64,000 bases of DNA from Drosophila miranda (taxonomy: Eukaryota > Arthropoda > Insecta > Diptera > Drosophilidae), in contig NW_022881614.1 in NCBI RefSeq assembly GCF_003369915.1, positions 7,089,001 to 7,153,000 of the forward strand. The letters are read 5' to 3'. Positions 43,171 to 56,600 of the stretch are shown piece by piece. Position 1 is the first letter of the stretch. Every line of letters begins with the position of its first letter. The notes under the pieces were generated by a model that made no database searches, was not told the origin of the DNA, and saw only the letters and a list, made by a program, of their open reading frames with translations. Both the position numbers and the translations under genes were made by a program.

Positions 43171-46100
43171 TTATGACTTTGCCTTGGCAGAAGTTCATAT
43201 TTTTCTACTGTACAGTTTTTATTTTGTCTACTTTGTCGCCTGGTAGTGATTTTCAGGACTTTATGTTGCATGTCTTTGAGTTCTTTTATAGTAGTACGTG
43301 AAAGTGCGTCTGCTACACATTATCTTTCCCCTTTAGGTATTCTACTGTGAAGTCATATTCTACAAGTTCTAGCCGCATGCGAGTTAATTTCGAACTGGGA
43401 TTAGTCATAGAAAAAAGATATGTTAATGGTCTGTGATCCGTTTTAACAGTAAAGTGTTTGCCATAAATATATGGTCTGAAATGGGTAATTACCCAATGAA
43501 TTTCCGCTAACTCTTGTTCTGTTGTGCTCTTATTGCTTTCCCCTTTTGTAAATGAACGAGATGCATAAGCTATTGGGAGCTGAATTCCGTCACGGTTCTG
43601 AGTTAGAACCGCTCCGCAAGCTTGTTTACTAGCATCTGTTATAATGCAAAATTCTTTGCGAAAATCAGGATATTGTAATAATGTGGTATTGGTATTGGTA
43701 TTAATTCCTTTAATGTATTGGAATGCGTTTTGGCATTCACTTGACCATTCAAAAGGAACATTCTTTTTACATAATCTAGTTATGTGCCGTGAATAGTCGG
43801 CGAAGTTTTTTATAAATCGACGATAATAATTGCAGAATGCTACAAATCGTCTCGCGCTGTCCGCATCTTGAGGGACAGGATAATTTTTGATGACGTCAAA
43901 TTTCTTGTCATCTGGCAATACTCCTTTGTCAGTGCATTTGTGACCCAAGAATGTCACTTCATGCATGAAAAATGAACATTTTTCTGGATGCAACTTTAGG
44001 TTATATTTCCTACATACATTAAAAGCATCAGTTAAGTTTTTAATCATGTGTTTTTCGGAACATCCTATCACCATTAAATCATCCATATAAGGGAATGCCT
44101 GAGAGGGTTCTAAACCCGAGAATGCTATTGTCATCATTCTCTGAAATGAATTTGGTGCTATTTTAAGACCAAATGGTAATCGCGTGAAGCGATATGAGCC
44201 ATTGCTCGTTGAAAAAGATGTTATATTTCTTGAATTTTCTTCAAGTTCGATTTGGTGAAAACCTGACATTAAGTCAAGGCATGAAAAGTATTTAGCTCTG
44301 CCCGGTTGGTCTAGAATATCATCAATTCTGGGGAGCGGGAATTTATCAGAATGTAGTTTTTTGTTGATTTGGCGATAGTCAATTACCAATCGCCATTTCT
44401 TTTCTTTCGAATTTGGTAATGATTTTTTTGGAACTAACAAGAGTGGGCTGTTATACTCGGATACAGACGGTTCTACGATTTTGTCATTTATTAATTTCCC
44501 TACTTGTTTTTGAATTTCTTCAATATATTAAGACTGTAATTGATGGAATGAACCTTTGCATTTACTGATTTTTTCCTAAAGGGTTCTGAGAGTTTTCCGA
44601 CGCATTTTGCGTCACTCTCACATTATTATTGTAACCTTGGTTGGAGTTACCTCGGCCTCTTCCTCGATTTTGGCCTCGTCTTCCTCCACGGTTATTGTAA
44701 TTATTGTTGTTGTTGTTACCACCTCGGTTATAATAGTTGTGGTTGTAATTTCTGCCACGATTATAACCTCGGCCTCCTCTATTATTGTGATTTGCACCTC
44801 GTCGATAATACAGGACAGGGTTACTTTGACCTGTTACCTCCGTGCAACTATTGACAAATTTGAAAACGGCATCATTCATATTTGTGAATGTGCCTGCCTG
44901 CATGATAAGTTTTACCTTATCAATCGACCAATTTAGGGTCATAGCTTTTAAAGCTGTTGTAGTGCTGTATTTGTTTGCAAGTGGTTGGCTTAGACCTTCA
45001 CTGATATAGGCTCCTTCAAGGGCCTTTGCCAGTTTTTCCACCTCTTGGGTGTATTGGTTAGCCGTTTTGTTTTTCTGTTGCAGATTAAGTAGCTTGGCAG
45101 ATACAATTTCTACCGATTCTCCTTTTACTACATTTGACAGTTGCGTAATGATTGTAGGAATTGTCTGCTCATTGTTTAGGGATTTTATTACCCTTAAACA
45201 TTTACTTTTGTGCTCAGAATTTGTTTTCGAAACGATTTACTAAGGTAACTATATTATTATGTTCCCTTACTAAGATTTCTATATGGTTTTTCAGAGTTTC
45301 CGTTTTTATGACTGCATCTTTATTAATGCATTTGTAAGATTTATCGAATTTGTAACGAAATGAGTCTATATGTTTCGCGATTTCGTTCCATTCGATTCTT
45401 TTAATGGAATTATCTTACTTTTGTAAGCGTACTAACCATATAGTTCCTATACCTAAATATGGGTCTTCTTCTTTTATTAATTTTACCTTGACATATGGTA
45501 GTGTTGAAAGTACCATTGCCTTTTCTGCTTTATCGCAGTGAATAAGTGGGCTACCGATTGCGTCGAAAGCTTCAATATAATCAGTCTCAAACTGATGTAC
45601 TGATATGTATTCGCTATGCGAATGTAAAACTTTAATCGCATTAATGCGAAAATTTGGATAGCTTTCGTAGACGTGATCTATTTTCTCTTTATTCATTTCT
45701 AGATATTATCTAGGTTATTTGCCCTACTCATGTATCTTTTCTTGATAATTTTGTTATGCTTAACATAGAGTGTAAGCAGAAATTGTAAAACCAATACTAT
45801 CGTGATAATTAATAACAGGATCCACAATGAGTTTATGTCATCCGTGTGATCAATTATCTTGACGTTGTTTACAACGTTGGCAGTGTTGTCTTTTGCCTCA
45901 CTAGAATCACTAAACCACCCTATTATGTAGTTTTAATTGTTTTTATATATTCAATGAAAACAATTTTTTGTTCGTTCTAACGTTCATAAAAGTAAATGAA
46001 TTTTATTTCCAAAATCTTGGTTTAGTCTTTCATTTAATCTTTTTCTTTTAATCTTATATGGGATTTTATAAAGAAAGAAAAAATATATTCCTCCCTTTGA

Positions 46101-46281
46101 AAATCGAAAATAAAAATTGGAGTGATATTTTCATTGAAATGAACTTATTGCAAGATTTATCATTTACACAAAGTTTTTAAACGCAGCTGAGTATAAATAC
46201 TCAGCGCTAGAGACATGGAAAAGTTAGTTATTTAGTTTATGTGGTTGGCTCACAATTCAAAGTTACATTTCATATATATAA
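43171..46281 (-). mobile_element. mdg1/412-clade LTR element, unit 1 part (gag and RT-RNase H)
   Basis: Read on the minus strand: a small ORF (45696-45415, MNKEKIDHVYESYPNF), a gag ORF (45041-44562) with an Arg/Gly/Asn-rich tail (RGGRGYNRGRNYNHNYYNRG) in place of CCHC knuckles, then RT-RNase H (44440-43313). RT motifs are VIDYRQINKKLHSDK, CLDLMSGFHQIELEE, LPFGLKIAPNSFQRM and YMDDLMVIG; RNase H has ITDASKQACGAVLTQ. The protease and the RT N-terminus are missing through a deletion at about 44521, compared with unit 2 (50358-51193). Integrase and 3' LTR are lost at the ISY border. RT similarity and the knuckle-less gag point to the mdg1/412/blood clade. Confidence 0.85.
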
Positions 46282-46654
46282 CGAGGGGGAACGTTGTGAG
46301 TTGCTGCGGACACCGCAACTCTACAGTTATACCCGATACTTAGTCAGTATGCTCTCCTCCGGCAGACGCCGCTAATATTAAACGACACGAAAAAGAGTGC
46401 GTGCGAGAGAGACAGAAAATCAGTCTGAGCGTGACGTCGGGCGCTGCGTAGCCAGTGCAAATTGATTTGTTCCGTTTGGCTATAAAAATTATCTGATCTG
46501 GTCCAGATTCAGCAATCTGATAGATATGGTCGTTATCTATCATTCTGCGTTTTTAGTTTTCTCGAATGTGCAATATTGTGGATGCAACAGATTTTCGTCC
46601 TTTGTGGGGGCGGAATGGGGTGGGGCGAAATTCTGAGATATACGTTTTATAGTG
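46282..46654 (+). repeat. ISY 5' part, unit 1, cut by the BEL LTR
   Basis: It starts CGAGGGGGAACGTTGTGAG and stops at CGTTTTATAGTG, where the BEL LTR begins. It equals 52686-53058 in unit 2. Confidence 0.85.
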
Positions 46655-47018
46655 TGTTGTGAAATCCTCGATACGAGATTTCAATGTTGAGCAGAAATGC
46701 TCTGGGGAATCTTTGCGTTTAATAATGTACTACACGATATAGACAATTCGAGATTTATTCATTTGGACTTCAATCAACTTAAACTTTAATCTTAATCGCG
46801 TATAGAGTACAATGTAATGGGTAATACGGGTTTAAGCGCGGCCGGCTGCAACTGCTAATTGTCGTTGTAATTTCGTCGACACGCAAACGAAGACTCTTTA
46901 TGGTGATCGGAGACGAGGTTACGCCGCCCTAGCATGAAACGACGCCGTTCTCCGAGTGGGCAATCGCAGTTAGAGCGCTCTCACTCTCTTTGTAGTTTAA
47001 CCCTTAGAAAACCGTCCA
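46655..47018 (-). repeat. BEL/Pao LTR, unit 1 (364 bp)
   Basis: It begins TGTTGTGAAATCC and ends AAAACCGTCCA. It is the 3' LTR of the duplicated BEL copy; the matching LTRs are at 53059 and 59494. Confidence 0.88.
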
Positions 47019-50000
47019 TGCCGCCCCCAATACTGGGACCAGTATTAGAAACCAAAGGATGTCACATGTGAATGCTCTGTGAATAAATAAAGTGTTCGTT
47101 ATGGTACATGTATGGTCGAATGGAGCTAGCAACGGTGGTAGGATTATTCTGAGGTCTGTGGCAACGGTAGCCGACATAGTTTAGAGACCGATCGTTTGTA
47201 TACGCCTGATGCTGTTTTAACAGTTGCGACTCTGACTAAACTGTCAGCTCCAGGGTGAACTTCTATTATCCTTCCCAGTTTCCACTCGTGGCAGTCGGTC
47301 ATCCTTGACAATTACTAGATCGCTGACTTGTAGATTGTCGGTTTCATGTCGCCACTTTGGACGGGCTTGAAGATGTGATAGCCAATCCGAACTCCAACGT
47401 TTCCAAAATTGCCGGATCATTTTCTGTCCTTCCAGAAATTGGACTGTGAGTGGAACATCCCTTGTCGTTACATCCGGCGGAGCTAATAATGAATCTCCAA
47501 TAAGAAAATGTGCCGGGGTGAGGACAGCTAGGTCCTCCGGCTCCGCGCTTAGTGGACATAATGGCCTGGAATTTAAACAGGCTTCAATTTGTGTTAGCAC
47601 GGTAGCAAGTTGTTCGTAGGTCATTTTATATCCTGAAAAGGCTCGATAGAGATGTAATGTAAAATGTAATGTAAATGTAAAATGTAAATGTAAACATTTG
47701 CCCCCCAAAGGCCTCCGAAATTAGGACTATGCGGTGGATTAAAATGCCATTGGACGTTTCGGGCCACTAAAGCAGGTATTACAGTTGTGGGTAGCTCTCG
47801 TTTCAAATGTATTTGCCAGGTTTGAAGAGCCCGGTCGGCACCAATGAAGTTCGTGCCGCAGTCGCTATACATGTGTTGACAGTAGCCCCGACGCGCGATG
47901 AAACGTTGTAGGGCCATGAGAAAGTGTTCGGTGGTTAAGCCCGTGACCGCTTCAAGATGAATTGCCTTTGTAGCCAAACAGATGAAAACTGCGATATACG
48001 CCTTGTAGTTTGTGTGTCCACGGAATCTGGATGCTTGAATTTCGAACGCGCCTGTATAGTCCACTCCGGTGGCGATGAATGCACGAGTTGGCGGATTGAC
48101 TCTATGTAGGGGAAGATCGGCCATCAATTGTGCTGCTGGTTACGGTCGGTGACGAAAACATCGGACGCATTGTCGAAGAATGCGTTTGACAGTTTGTTTT
48201 CCGTTGACTATCCAGAATTTGTGTCGAATAGTGGCCAGCGTTAATTCGGTGCCGCCGTGGAGTGCGAGACGGTGGGCATTACGCACGACGAGATCGGCAA
48301 AATGATGATGATTGGGAACTATCATTGGTTGTCGCTGGCTTATTGGAAGGTGCATTGCATTTCGCAGTCGACCTCTGACTCGTAGAATTTGTTGGTCATC
48401 TAGAAATGGGGATAATTGACACAGCTTGTGTGTTCCCGATTGTGCCTTGTTTCCCTTCAACCTCAATATTTCTGTCGCGTAGACCTCCTGTTGAATGCTG
48501 CGAGCGAGATGAATTAAAGCGTTGTCGAGCTCCTGCACACTCAGTGGTCCAGACAGTTTGTCCCCTTTGGCTTGAATGTTATGTATAAACCGTAGAACAT
48601 ATGCCATGACTGATATTAACCTGTCGTATGAGGACGAGTTTTGGATGAAGGCTTCTGGAGCCTCCGAGACTTGCACAGCATTTTGGAACAAAACTGATGG
48701 TTTCTCCTCGATTATAGTCCTGTCGATGTCCTGACTGGGAACTCCGTTTGCCGGCCACTGGCTTTCCGGCTGCTGTAGCCATGATGGTCCAGACCACCAT
48801 AATGGATGTACTGCTAACTCTTGTGGTGCTAAGCCACGAGTTGCGCAGTCCGCTGGGTTTACCGCAGTAGGTACATGTCTCCACTGAGTTGATGTACTAT
48901 GCTCCAAAATCTGTCCAACGCGATTTGACACAAAGGTTTGCCATCGGTGGGGGTCTCCATTTATCCAAAACAAAACGATAGTAGCATCTGACCAATAGAA
49001 GGTTGCCATAGGTGGTCCTGCAGTGCGAAGTTGGTCCCGGATCCATTTTGCCAGTTTAACTGCCAGCAGCGCACCCGAAAGTTCGACTCGTGGAATTGTG
49101 ATCGGTTTCGTGGGTGTGACTCGACTGCGTGCAGCTAGCAAATGAGTTTGAATCATTCCGTTCGGTAGCTCTGCACGAATATATGCACATGCTGCATACG
49201 CCAGTGATGATCCATCGCAGAAAACATGTAGCTGTAATGACGCAAGCTCGTGGATGTTGAAGCGCAGCCATCAAGCCATATCAAGCAGTTCGGTTGGCAG
49301 CGGTTCATCCCAGTCCAGTTGTGCTAGGCTGCCATCGTTGCGTTTGATGCGGGCCATCCATGAGTCCTTGAGTATCGCCTTCGCGGTCATGACACAGGGC
49401 GTGATGAAACCTAATGGGTCGTACAGTCGGGCGACTGTGGAAAGTAAAGAACGTTTAGTATGTGCGTGACTGATTTCAAAATTTATCTTGAACCCAAAAT
49501 AGTCTTGATGTGGATGCCAATAGAGGCCTAAGGTTTTAACGGGATCTTGGTACTCAAACTCTAATAATGTCTTATGAGATAAATGGTCTTGAGGTATGTC
49601 TTGTAACAGAGAAGCGTCATTCGCAGACCACTTTCGAAGTTCCATTCCTGCTGATCGTAAGGCTCCGATCAATTGATTTTGAATTTCTAATGCTCCTTCG
49701 CGAGGGGAAGCTCCGCTTTGTACGTCGTCAACGTATATTTCGTGTCGAAGTACCCTTTCCGCGAGTGGGTATCGGTCGCGTTCATCCTGCGCCAGTTGAT
49801 GTATGACGCGAATGGCTGTGTAAGGAGCTGAAGCGGTTCCAAACGTAACTGTGTTGAGATAATACTCAGCTACTTGGTTGTGTTCGTCATGCCAAAAGAT
49901 GCGTTGATATTGCGAATCCTCTGCATTCATGTCAATGCATCTATACATCTTTTGAATGTCGGCAGCAAAAACAAAACGATGGAAAGGCCAATTCAGGACC

Positions 50001-50097
50001 ACGCCGGCTAGATCGTTTTGGAGCGCTGGTCCGGTGCATAGGACGTCATTGAGAGATTTTCCGTTTGACGTTTTAGAGGAGGCGCCATATACTACTC
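47019..50097 (-). pseudogene. BEL/Pao pol, unit 1 (RT to integrase), broken
   Basis: From the joint at 50097 down: RT (FVFAADIQKMYRCIDM, catalytic IYVDDVQSGA near 49730), Pao-type domain (49156-48140, PRVELSGALLAVKLAKWIRD) and integrase (48127-47244: zinc part LHGGTELTLATIRHKFW at the end of the preceding ORF, core TGVDYTGAF, DCGTNFIGADR). Stops: TGA at about 49266 and TAA between RHRP and the integrase, both also in unit 2. Near 47650-47700 an ATGTAA-type filler replaces the sequence present in unit 2. It therefore predates the duplication as a dead copy and has gained further damage. Confidence 0.85.
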
Positions 50098-50635
50098 CTG
50101 ACATTAGGTCAAGGCATGAAAAGTATTTAGCTCTGCCCGGTTGGTCTAGAATATCATCAATTCTGGGGAGCGGGAATTTATCAGAAAGTAGTTTTTTGTT
50201 GATTTGGCGATAGTCAATTACCAATCGCCATTTCTTTTCTTTCGAATTTGGTAATGATTTTTTTGGAACTAACAAGAGTGGGCTGTTATACTCGGATACA
50301 GACGGTTCTACGATTTTGTCATTTATTAATTTCCCTACTTGTTTTTGAATTTCTTCAACGGGGCTATGCGGGCTTCTGTAGTTTTTAATATAAATGGGTT
50401 CATCATCTTTAAGTCTCAATGTTTGTTTATAAAAATTATTTGTCGCTATTGGTTCGGTTTCCAGTCCGAACACATCACTATACTTGGTGCATAATTCTGT
50501 TAGTTGATTTTTGAATAGTTCTGGAAAATTTTTCTTTAACTTTGAAAGTACTTGTTCGCTTCTATTTTCTGGATTAGTGTTATGAATGTCGTAATCTGTT
50601 AAATTTTCATATTGGATTTTGTTCACTTTGACCAA
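49271..50635 (-). pseudogene. Chimeric ORF joining mdg1-type RT start to BEL-type RT
   Basis: This 454-codon open frame starts MVKVNKIQYENL, runs through the mdg1-clade RT N-terminus to CLDLMSG, and at 50097 switches in frame to BEL RT (VVYGASSKTSNGKSLND), continuing through YVDDVQSGA to ELLDMA. The switch is the joint of the TE tandem duplication. Two RTs of different superfamilies are thus spliced near the same fingers/palm region. It is an accident of rearrangement unless transcripts show otherwise. Confidence 0.85.
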
Positions 50636-52685
50636 TTGGTCGAAATTAGTTGTGTTTAGAAGGCGAATGTAGACATGTTTGGATGCTGCTATTGTATTTG
50701 CAACATAAATTCCATTATGTATTTCTTGATTAGGAACAAATATATAATCGTTTACTGTATTAATGTCTATTTTTCGAATTACTTGGGATTTGGCTGGCAG
50801 AAGAACTGTATTGTTGCCAGCACTATATGTTATCGGAACATAAATAGGATAATTTAAGTTTTGAGGTCTGATTATAAACCAGTCTTCACTTGGCTTGAAG
50901 TCTAATTGGCAATTGAATTTTTTATAAAATCAATGCGTATTATTCCATCACACGGTATTGAAAAATCTGAATTTACTAAATGAAATTCGTGTGGAATAAT
51001 ATACATTGTTGATTGAAGTGCTATTGAAGTTGTTCCTTGATATTTTATAACACCTTGTCCTATGCCTTGGATGTTTATAATTTTGTCTTCTTGAATATTG
51101 AAATTATCTGAATTTATTTTTAAAATTGAGATGTCTGCACCAGTATCTATTAGGAATGTGAGTTTATTTTCAGTTGAATGATTATAAAAAGTGACAAATA
51201 TATTAAGACTGTAATTGATGGAATGAACCTTTGCATTTACTGATTTTTTCCTAAAGGGTTCTGAGAGTTTTCCGACGCATTTTGCGTCACTCTCACATTG
51301 TTATTATTGTAACCTTGGTTGGAGTTACCTCGGCCTCTTCCTCGATTTTGGCCTCGTCTTCCTCCACGGTTATTGTAATTATTGTTGTTGTTGTTACCAC
51401 CTCGGTTATAATAGTTGTGGTTGTAATTTCTGCCACGATTATAACCTCGGCCTCCTCTATTATTGTGATTTGCACCTCGTCGATAATACAGGACAGTGTT
51501 ACTTTGACCTGTTACCTCCGTGCAACTATTGACAAATTTGGAAACAGCATCATTCATATTTGTGAATGTGCCTGCCTGCATGATAAGTTTTACCTTATCA
51601 ATCGACCAATTTAGGGTCATAGCTTTTAAAGCTGTTGTAGTGCTGTATTTGTTTGCAAGTGATTGGCTTAGACCTTCACTGATATAGGCTCCTTCAAGGG
51701 CCTTTGCCAGTTTTTCCACCTCTTGGGTGTATTGGTTAGCCGTTTTGTTTTTCTGTTGCAGATTAAGTAGCTTGGCAGATACAATTTCTACCGATTCTCC
51801 TTTTACTACATTTGACAGTTGCGTAATGATTGTAGGAATTGTCTGCTCATTGTTTAGGGATTTTATTACCCTTAAACATTTACTTTTGTGCTCAGAATTT
51901 GTTTTCGAAACGATTTACTAAGGTAACTATATTATTATGTTCCCTTACTAAGATTTCTATATGGTTTTTCAGAGTTTCCGTTTTTATGACTGCATCTTTA
52001 TTAATGCATTTCGCGATTTCGTTCCATTCGATTCTTTTAATGGAATTATCTTACTTTTGTAAGCGTACTAACCATATAGTTCCTATACCTAAATATGGGT
52101 CTTCTTCTTTTATTAATTTTACCTTGACATATGGTAGTGTTGAAAGTACCATTGCCTTTTCTGCTTTATCGCAGTGAATAAGTGGGCTACCGATTGCGTC
52201 GAAAGCTTCAATATAATCAGTCTCAAACTGATGTACTGATATGTATTCGCTATGCGAATGTAAAACTTTAATCGCATTAATGCGAAAATTTGGATAGCTT
52301 TCGTAGACGTGATCTATTTTCTCTTTATTCATTTCTAGATATTATCTAGGTTATTTGCCCTACTCATGTATCTTTTCTTGATAATTTTTTTATGCTTAAC
52401 ATAGAGTGTAAGCAGAAATTGTAAAACCAATACTATCGTGATAATTAATAACAGGATCCACAATGAGTTTATGTCATCCGTGTGATCAATTATCTTGACG
52501 TTGTTTACAACGTTGGCAGTATTGTCTGATATTTTCATTGAAATGAACTTATTGCAAGATTTATCATTTACACAAAGTTTTTAAACGCAGCTGAGTATAA
52601 ATACTCAGCGCTAGAGACATGGAAAAGTTAGTTATTTAGTTTATGTGGTTGGCTCACAATTCAAAGTTACATTTCATATATATAA
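50098..52685 (-). mobile_element. mdg1/412-clade LTR element, unit 2 part (TM ORF, gag, protease, RT start)
   Basis: On the minus strand: a short ORF with one membrane span (52538-52335, NSLWILLLIITIVLVLQFLL), the 93-residue MNKEKIDHVYESYPNF ORF (52332-52051), gag with RG/N-rich tail (51719-51237), protease (LIDTGADISIL near 51140), a connecting region, and the RT N-terminus from 50635. Sequence upstream of it (60566-61765) completes the 5' leader and LTR. The membrane-span ORF ahead of gag is odd and may be leader coding of this clade. Confidence 0.8.
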
Positions 52686-53058
52686 CGAGGGGGAACGTTG
52701 TGAGTTGCTGCGGACACCGCAACTCTACAGTTATACCCGATACTTAGTCAGTATGCTCTCCTCCGGCAGACGCCGCTAATATTAAACGACACGACAAAGA
52801 GTGCGTGCGAGAGAGACAGAAAATCAGTCTGAGCGTGACGTCGGGCGCTGCGTAGCCAGTGCAAATTGATTTGTTCCGTTTGGCTATAAAAATTATCTGA
52901 TCTGGTCCAGATTCAGCAATCTGATAGATATGGTCGTTATCTATCATTCTGCGTTTTTAGTTTTCTCGAATGTGCAATATTGTGGATGCAACAGATTTTC
53001 GTCCTTTGTGTGGGCGGAAGGGGGTGGGGCGAAATTCTGAGATATACGTTTTATAGTG
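52686..53058 (+). repeat. ISY 5' part, interrupted by the BEL element
   Basis: It runs from CGAGGGGGAACG to the target site TAGTG (53054-53058). Its other half is at 59858-60565. Confidence 0.88.
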
Positions 53059-53646
53059 TGTTGTGAAATCCTCGATACGAGATTTCAATGTTGAGCAGAA
53101 ATGCTCTGGGGAATCTTTGCGTTTAATAATGTACTACACGATATAGACAATTCGAGATTTATTCATTTGGACTTCAATCAACTTAAACTTTAATCTTAAT
53201 CGCGTATAGAGTACAATGTAATGGGTAATACGGGTTTAAGCGCGGCCGGCTGCAACTGCTAATTGTCGTTGTAATTTCGTCGACACGCAAACGAAGACTC
53301 TTTATGGTGATCGGAGACGAGGTTTCGCCGCCCTAGCATGAAACGACGCCGTTCTCCGAGTGGGCAATCGCAGTTAGAGCGCTCTCACTCTCTTTGTAGT
53401 TTAACCCTTAGAAAACCGTCCATGCCGCCCCAATACTGGGACCAGTATTAGAAACCAAAGGATGTCACATGTGAATGCTCTGTGAATAAATAAAGTGTTC
53501 GTTATGGTACATGTATGGTCGAATGGAGCTAGCAACGGTGGTAGGATTATTCTGAGGTCTGTGGCAACGGTAGCCGACATAGTTTAGAGACCGATCGTTT
53601 GTATACGCCTGATGCTGTTTTAACAGTTGCGACTCTGACTAAACTG

Positions 53647-56600
53647 TCAGCTCCAGGGTGAACTTCTATTATCCTTCCCAGTTTCCACTCGTGGCAGTCG
53701 GTCATCCTTGACAATTACTAGATCGCTGACTTGTAGATTGTCGGTTTCATGTCGCCACTTTGGACGGGCTTGAAGATGTGATAGCCAATCCGAACTCCAA
53801 CGTTTCCAAAATTGCCGGATCATTTTCTGTCCTTCCAGAAATTGGACTGTGAGTGGAACATCCCTTGTCGTTACATCCGGCGGAGCTAATAATGAATCTC
53901 CAATAAGAAAATGTGCCGGGGTGAGGACAGCTAGGTCCTCCGGCTCCGCGCTTAGTGGACATAATGGCCTGGAATTTAAACAGGCTTCAATTTGTGTTAG
54001 CACGGTAGCAAGTTGGTCGTAGGTCATTTTATATCCTGAAAAGGCTCGATAGAGATGTGTTTTGACAGACTTTACATTTGCCTCCCAAAGGCCTCCGAAA
54101 TTAGGACTATGCGGTGGATTAAAATGCCATTGGACGTTTCGGGCCACTAAAGCAGGTATTACAGTTGTGGGTAGCTCTCGTTTCAAATGTATTTGCCAGG
54201 TTTGAAGGGCCCGGTCGGCACCAATGAAGTTCGTGCCGCAGTCGCTATACATGTGTTGACAGTAGCCCCGACGCGCGATGAAACGTTGTAGGGCCATGAG
54301 AAAGTGTTCGGTGGTTAAGCCCGTGACCGCTTCAAGATGAATTGCCTTTGTAGCCAAACAGATGAAAACTGCGATATACGCCTTGTAGTTTGTGTGTCCA
54401 CGGAATCTGGATGCTTGAATTTCGAACGCGCCTGTATAGTCCACTCCGGTGGCGATGAATGCACGAGTTGGCGGATTGACTCTATGTAGGGGAAGATCGG
54501 CCATCAATTGTGCTGCTGGTTACGGTCGGTGACGAAAACATCGGACGCATTGTCGAAGAATGCGTTTGACAGTTTGTTTTCCGTTGACTATCCAGAATTT
54601 GTGTCGAATAGTGGCCAGCGTTAATTCGGTGCCGCCGTGGAGTGCGAGACGGTGGGCATTACGCACGACGAGATCGGCAAAATGATGATGATTGGGAATT
54701 ATCATTGGTTGTCGCTGGCTTATTGGAAGGTGCATTGCATTTCGCAGTCGACTTCTGACTCGTAGAATTTGTTGGTCATCTAGAAATGGGGATTATTGAC
54801 ACAGCTTGTGTGTGCCCGATAGTGCCTTGTTTCCCTTCAACCTCAATATTTCTGTCGCGTAGACCTCCTGTTGAATGCTGCGAACGAGATGAATTAAAGC
54901 GTTGTCGAGCTCCTGCACACTCAGTGGTCCAGACAGTTTGTCCCCTTTGGCTTGAATGTTATGTATAAACCGTAGAACATATGCCATGACTGATATTAAC
55001 CTGTCGTATGAGGACGAGTTTTGGATGAAGGCTTCTGGAGCCTCCGAGACTTGCACAGCATTTTGGAACAAAACTGATGGTTTCTCCTCGATTATAGTCC
55101 TGTCGATGTCCTGACTGGGAACTCCGTTTGCCGGCCATTGGCTTTCCGGCTGCTGTAGCCATGATGGTCCAGACCACCATAATGGATGTACTGCTAACTC
55201 TTGTGGTGCTAAGCCACGAGTTGCGCAGTCCGCTGGGTTTACCGCAGTAGGTACATGTCTCCACTGAGTTGATGTACTATGCTCCAAAATCTGTCCAACG
55301 CGATTTGACACAAAGGTTTGCCATCGGTGGGGGTCTCCATTTATCCAAAACAAAACGATAGTAGCATCTGACCAATAGAAGGTTGCCATAGGTGGTCCTG
55401 CAGTGCGAAGTTGGTCCCGGATCCATTTTGCCAGTTTAACTGCCAGCAGCGCACCCGAAAGTTCGACTCGTGGAATTGTGATCGGTTTCGTGGGTGTGAC
55501 TCGACTGCGTGCAGCTAGCAAATGAGTTTGAATCATTCCGTTCGGTAGCTCTTCACGAATATATGCACATGCTGCATACGCCAGTGATGATCCATCGCAG
55601 AAAACATGTAGCTGTAATGACGCAAGCTCGTGGATGTTGAAGCGCAGCCCTCAAGCCATATCAAGCAGTTCGGTTGGCAGCGGTTCATCCCAGTCCAGTT
55701 GTGCTAGGCTGCCATCGTTGCGTTTGATGCGGGCCATCCATGAGTCCTTGAGTATCGCCTTCGCGGTCATGACACAGGGCGTGATGAAACCTAATTGGTC
55801 GTACAGTCGGGCGACTGTGGAAAGTAAAGAACGTTTAGTATGTGCGTGACTGATTTCAAAATTTATCTTGAACCCAAAATAGTCTTGATGTGGATGCCAA
55901 TAGAGGCCTAAGGTTGGCCTTACTCTTGGTACTCAAACTCTAATAATGTCTTATGAGATAAATGGTCTTGAGGTATGTCTTGTAGCAGAGAAGCGTCATT
56001 CGCAGACCACTTTCGAAGTTCCATTCCTGCTGATCGTAAGGCTCCGATCAATTGATTTTGAATTTCTAATGCTCCTTCGCGAGTGGAAGCTCCGCTTTGT
56101 ACGTCGTCAACGTATATTTCGTGTCGAAGTACCCTTTCCGCGAGTGGGTATCGGTCGCGTTCATCCTGCGCCAGTTGATGTATGACGCGAATGGCTGTGT
56201 AAGGAGCTGAAGCGGTTCCAAACGTAACTGTGTTGAGATAATACTCAGCTACTTGGTTGTGTTCGTCATGCCAAAAGATGCGTTGATATTGCGAATCCTC
56301 TGCATTCATGTCAATGCATCTATACATCTTTTGAATGTCGGCAGCAAAAACAAAACGATGGAAAGGCCAATTCAGGACCACGCCGGCTAGATCGTTTTGG
56401 AGCGCTGGTCCGGTGCATAGGACGTCATTGAGAGATTTTCCGTTTGACGTTTTAGAGGAGGCGCCATATACTACTCTAACCTTAGTCGTGACACTTTCCT
56501 CTTTTAATACTGCGTGATGAGGCAAGGTGCAACATGTGGACTCGATTCCATTCTCCTTGCTAATGATGCAATGCTGCTGCTCCTTGGTTGTTACTTTGGT

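Larger units (their letters stand above)
44263..50097. repeat. TE-nest tandem duplication, unit 1 (5835 bp)
   Basis: It contains the mdg1 RT start-gag-leader, the ISY 5' part and BEL 3' LTR-pol, matching 50098-56476 at offsets of 6.38-6.68 kb. It is shorter because it lost about 0.84 kb (the protease region), but it keeps about 45 and 230 bases (near 45340 and 45895) missing in unit 2. Confidence 0.88.
50098..56476. repeat. TE-nest tandem duplication, unit 2 (6379 bp)
   Basis: It begins with CTGACATTAGGTCAAGG, equal to CTGACATTAAGTCAAGG at 44263, and ends in BEL RT at ATACTACTC (56476). Beyond that BEL continues normally. The joint overlap between the two parent sequences is a single C. Confidence 0.88.
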
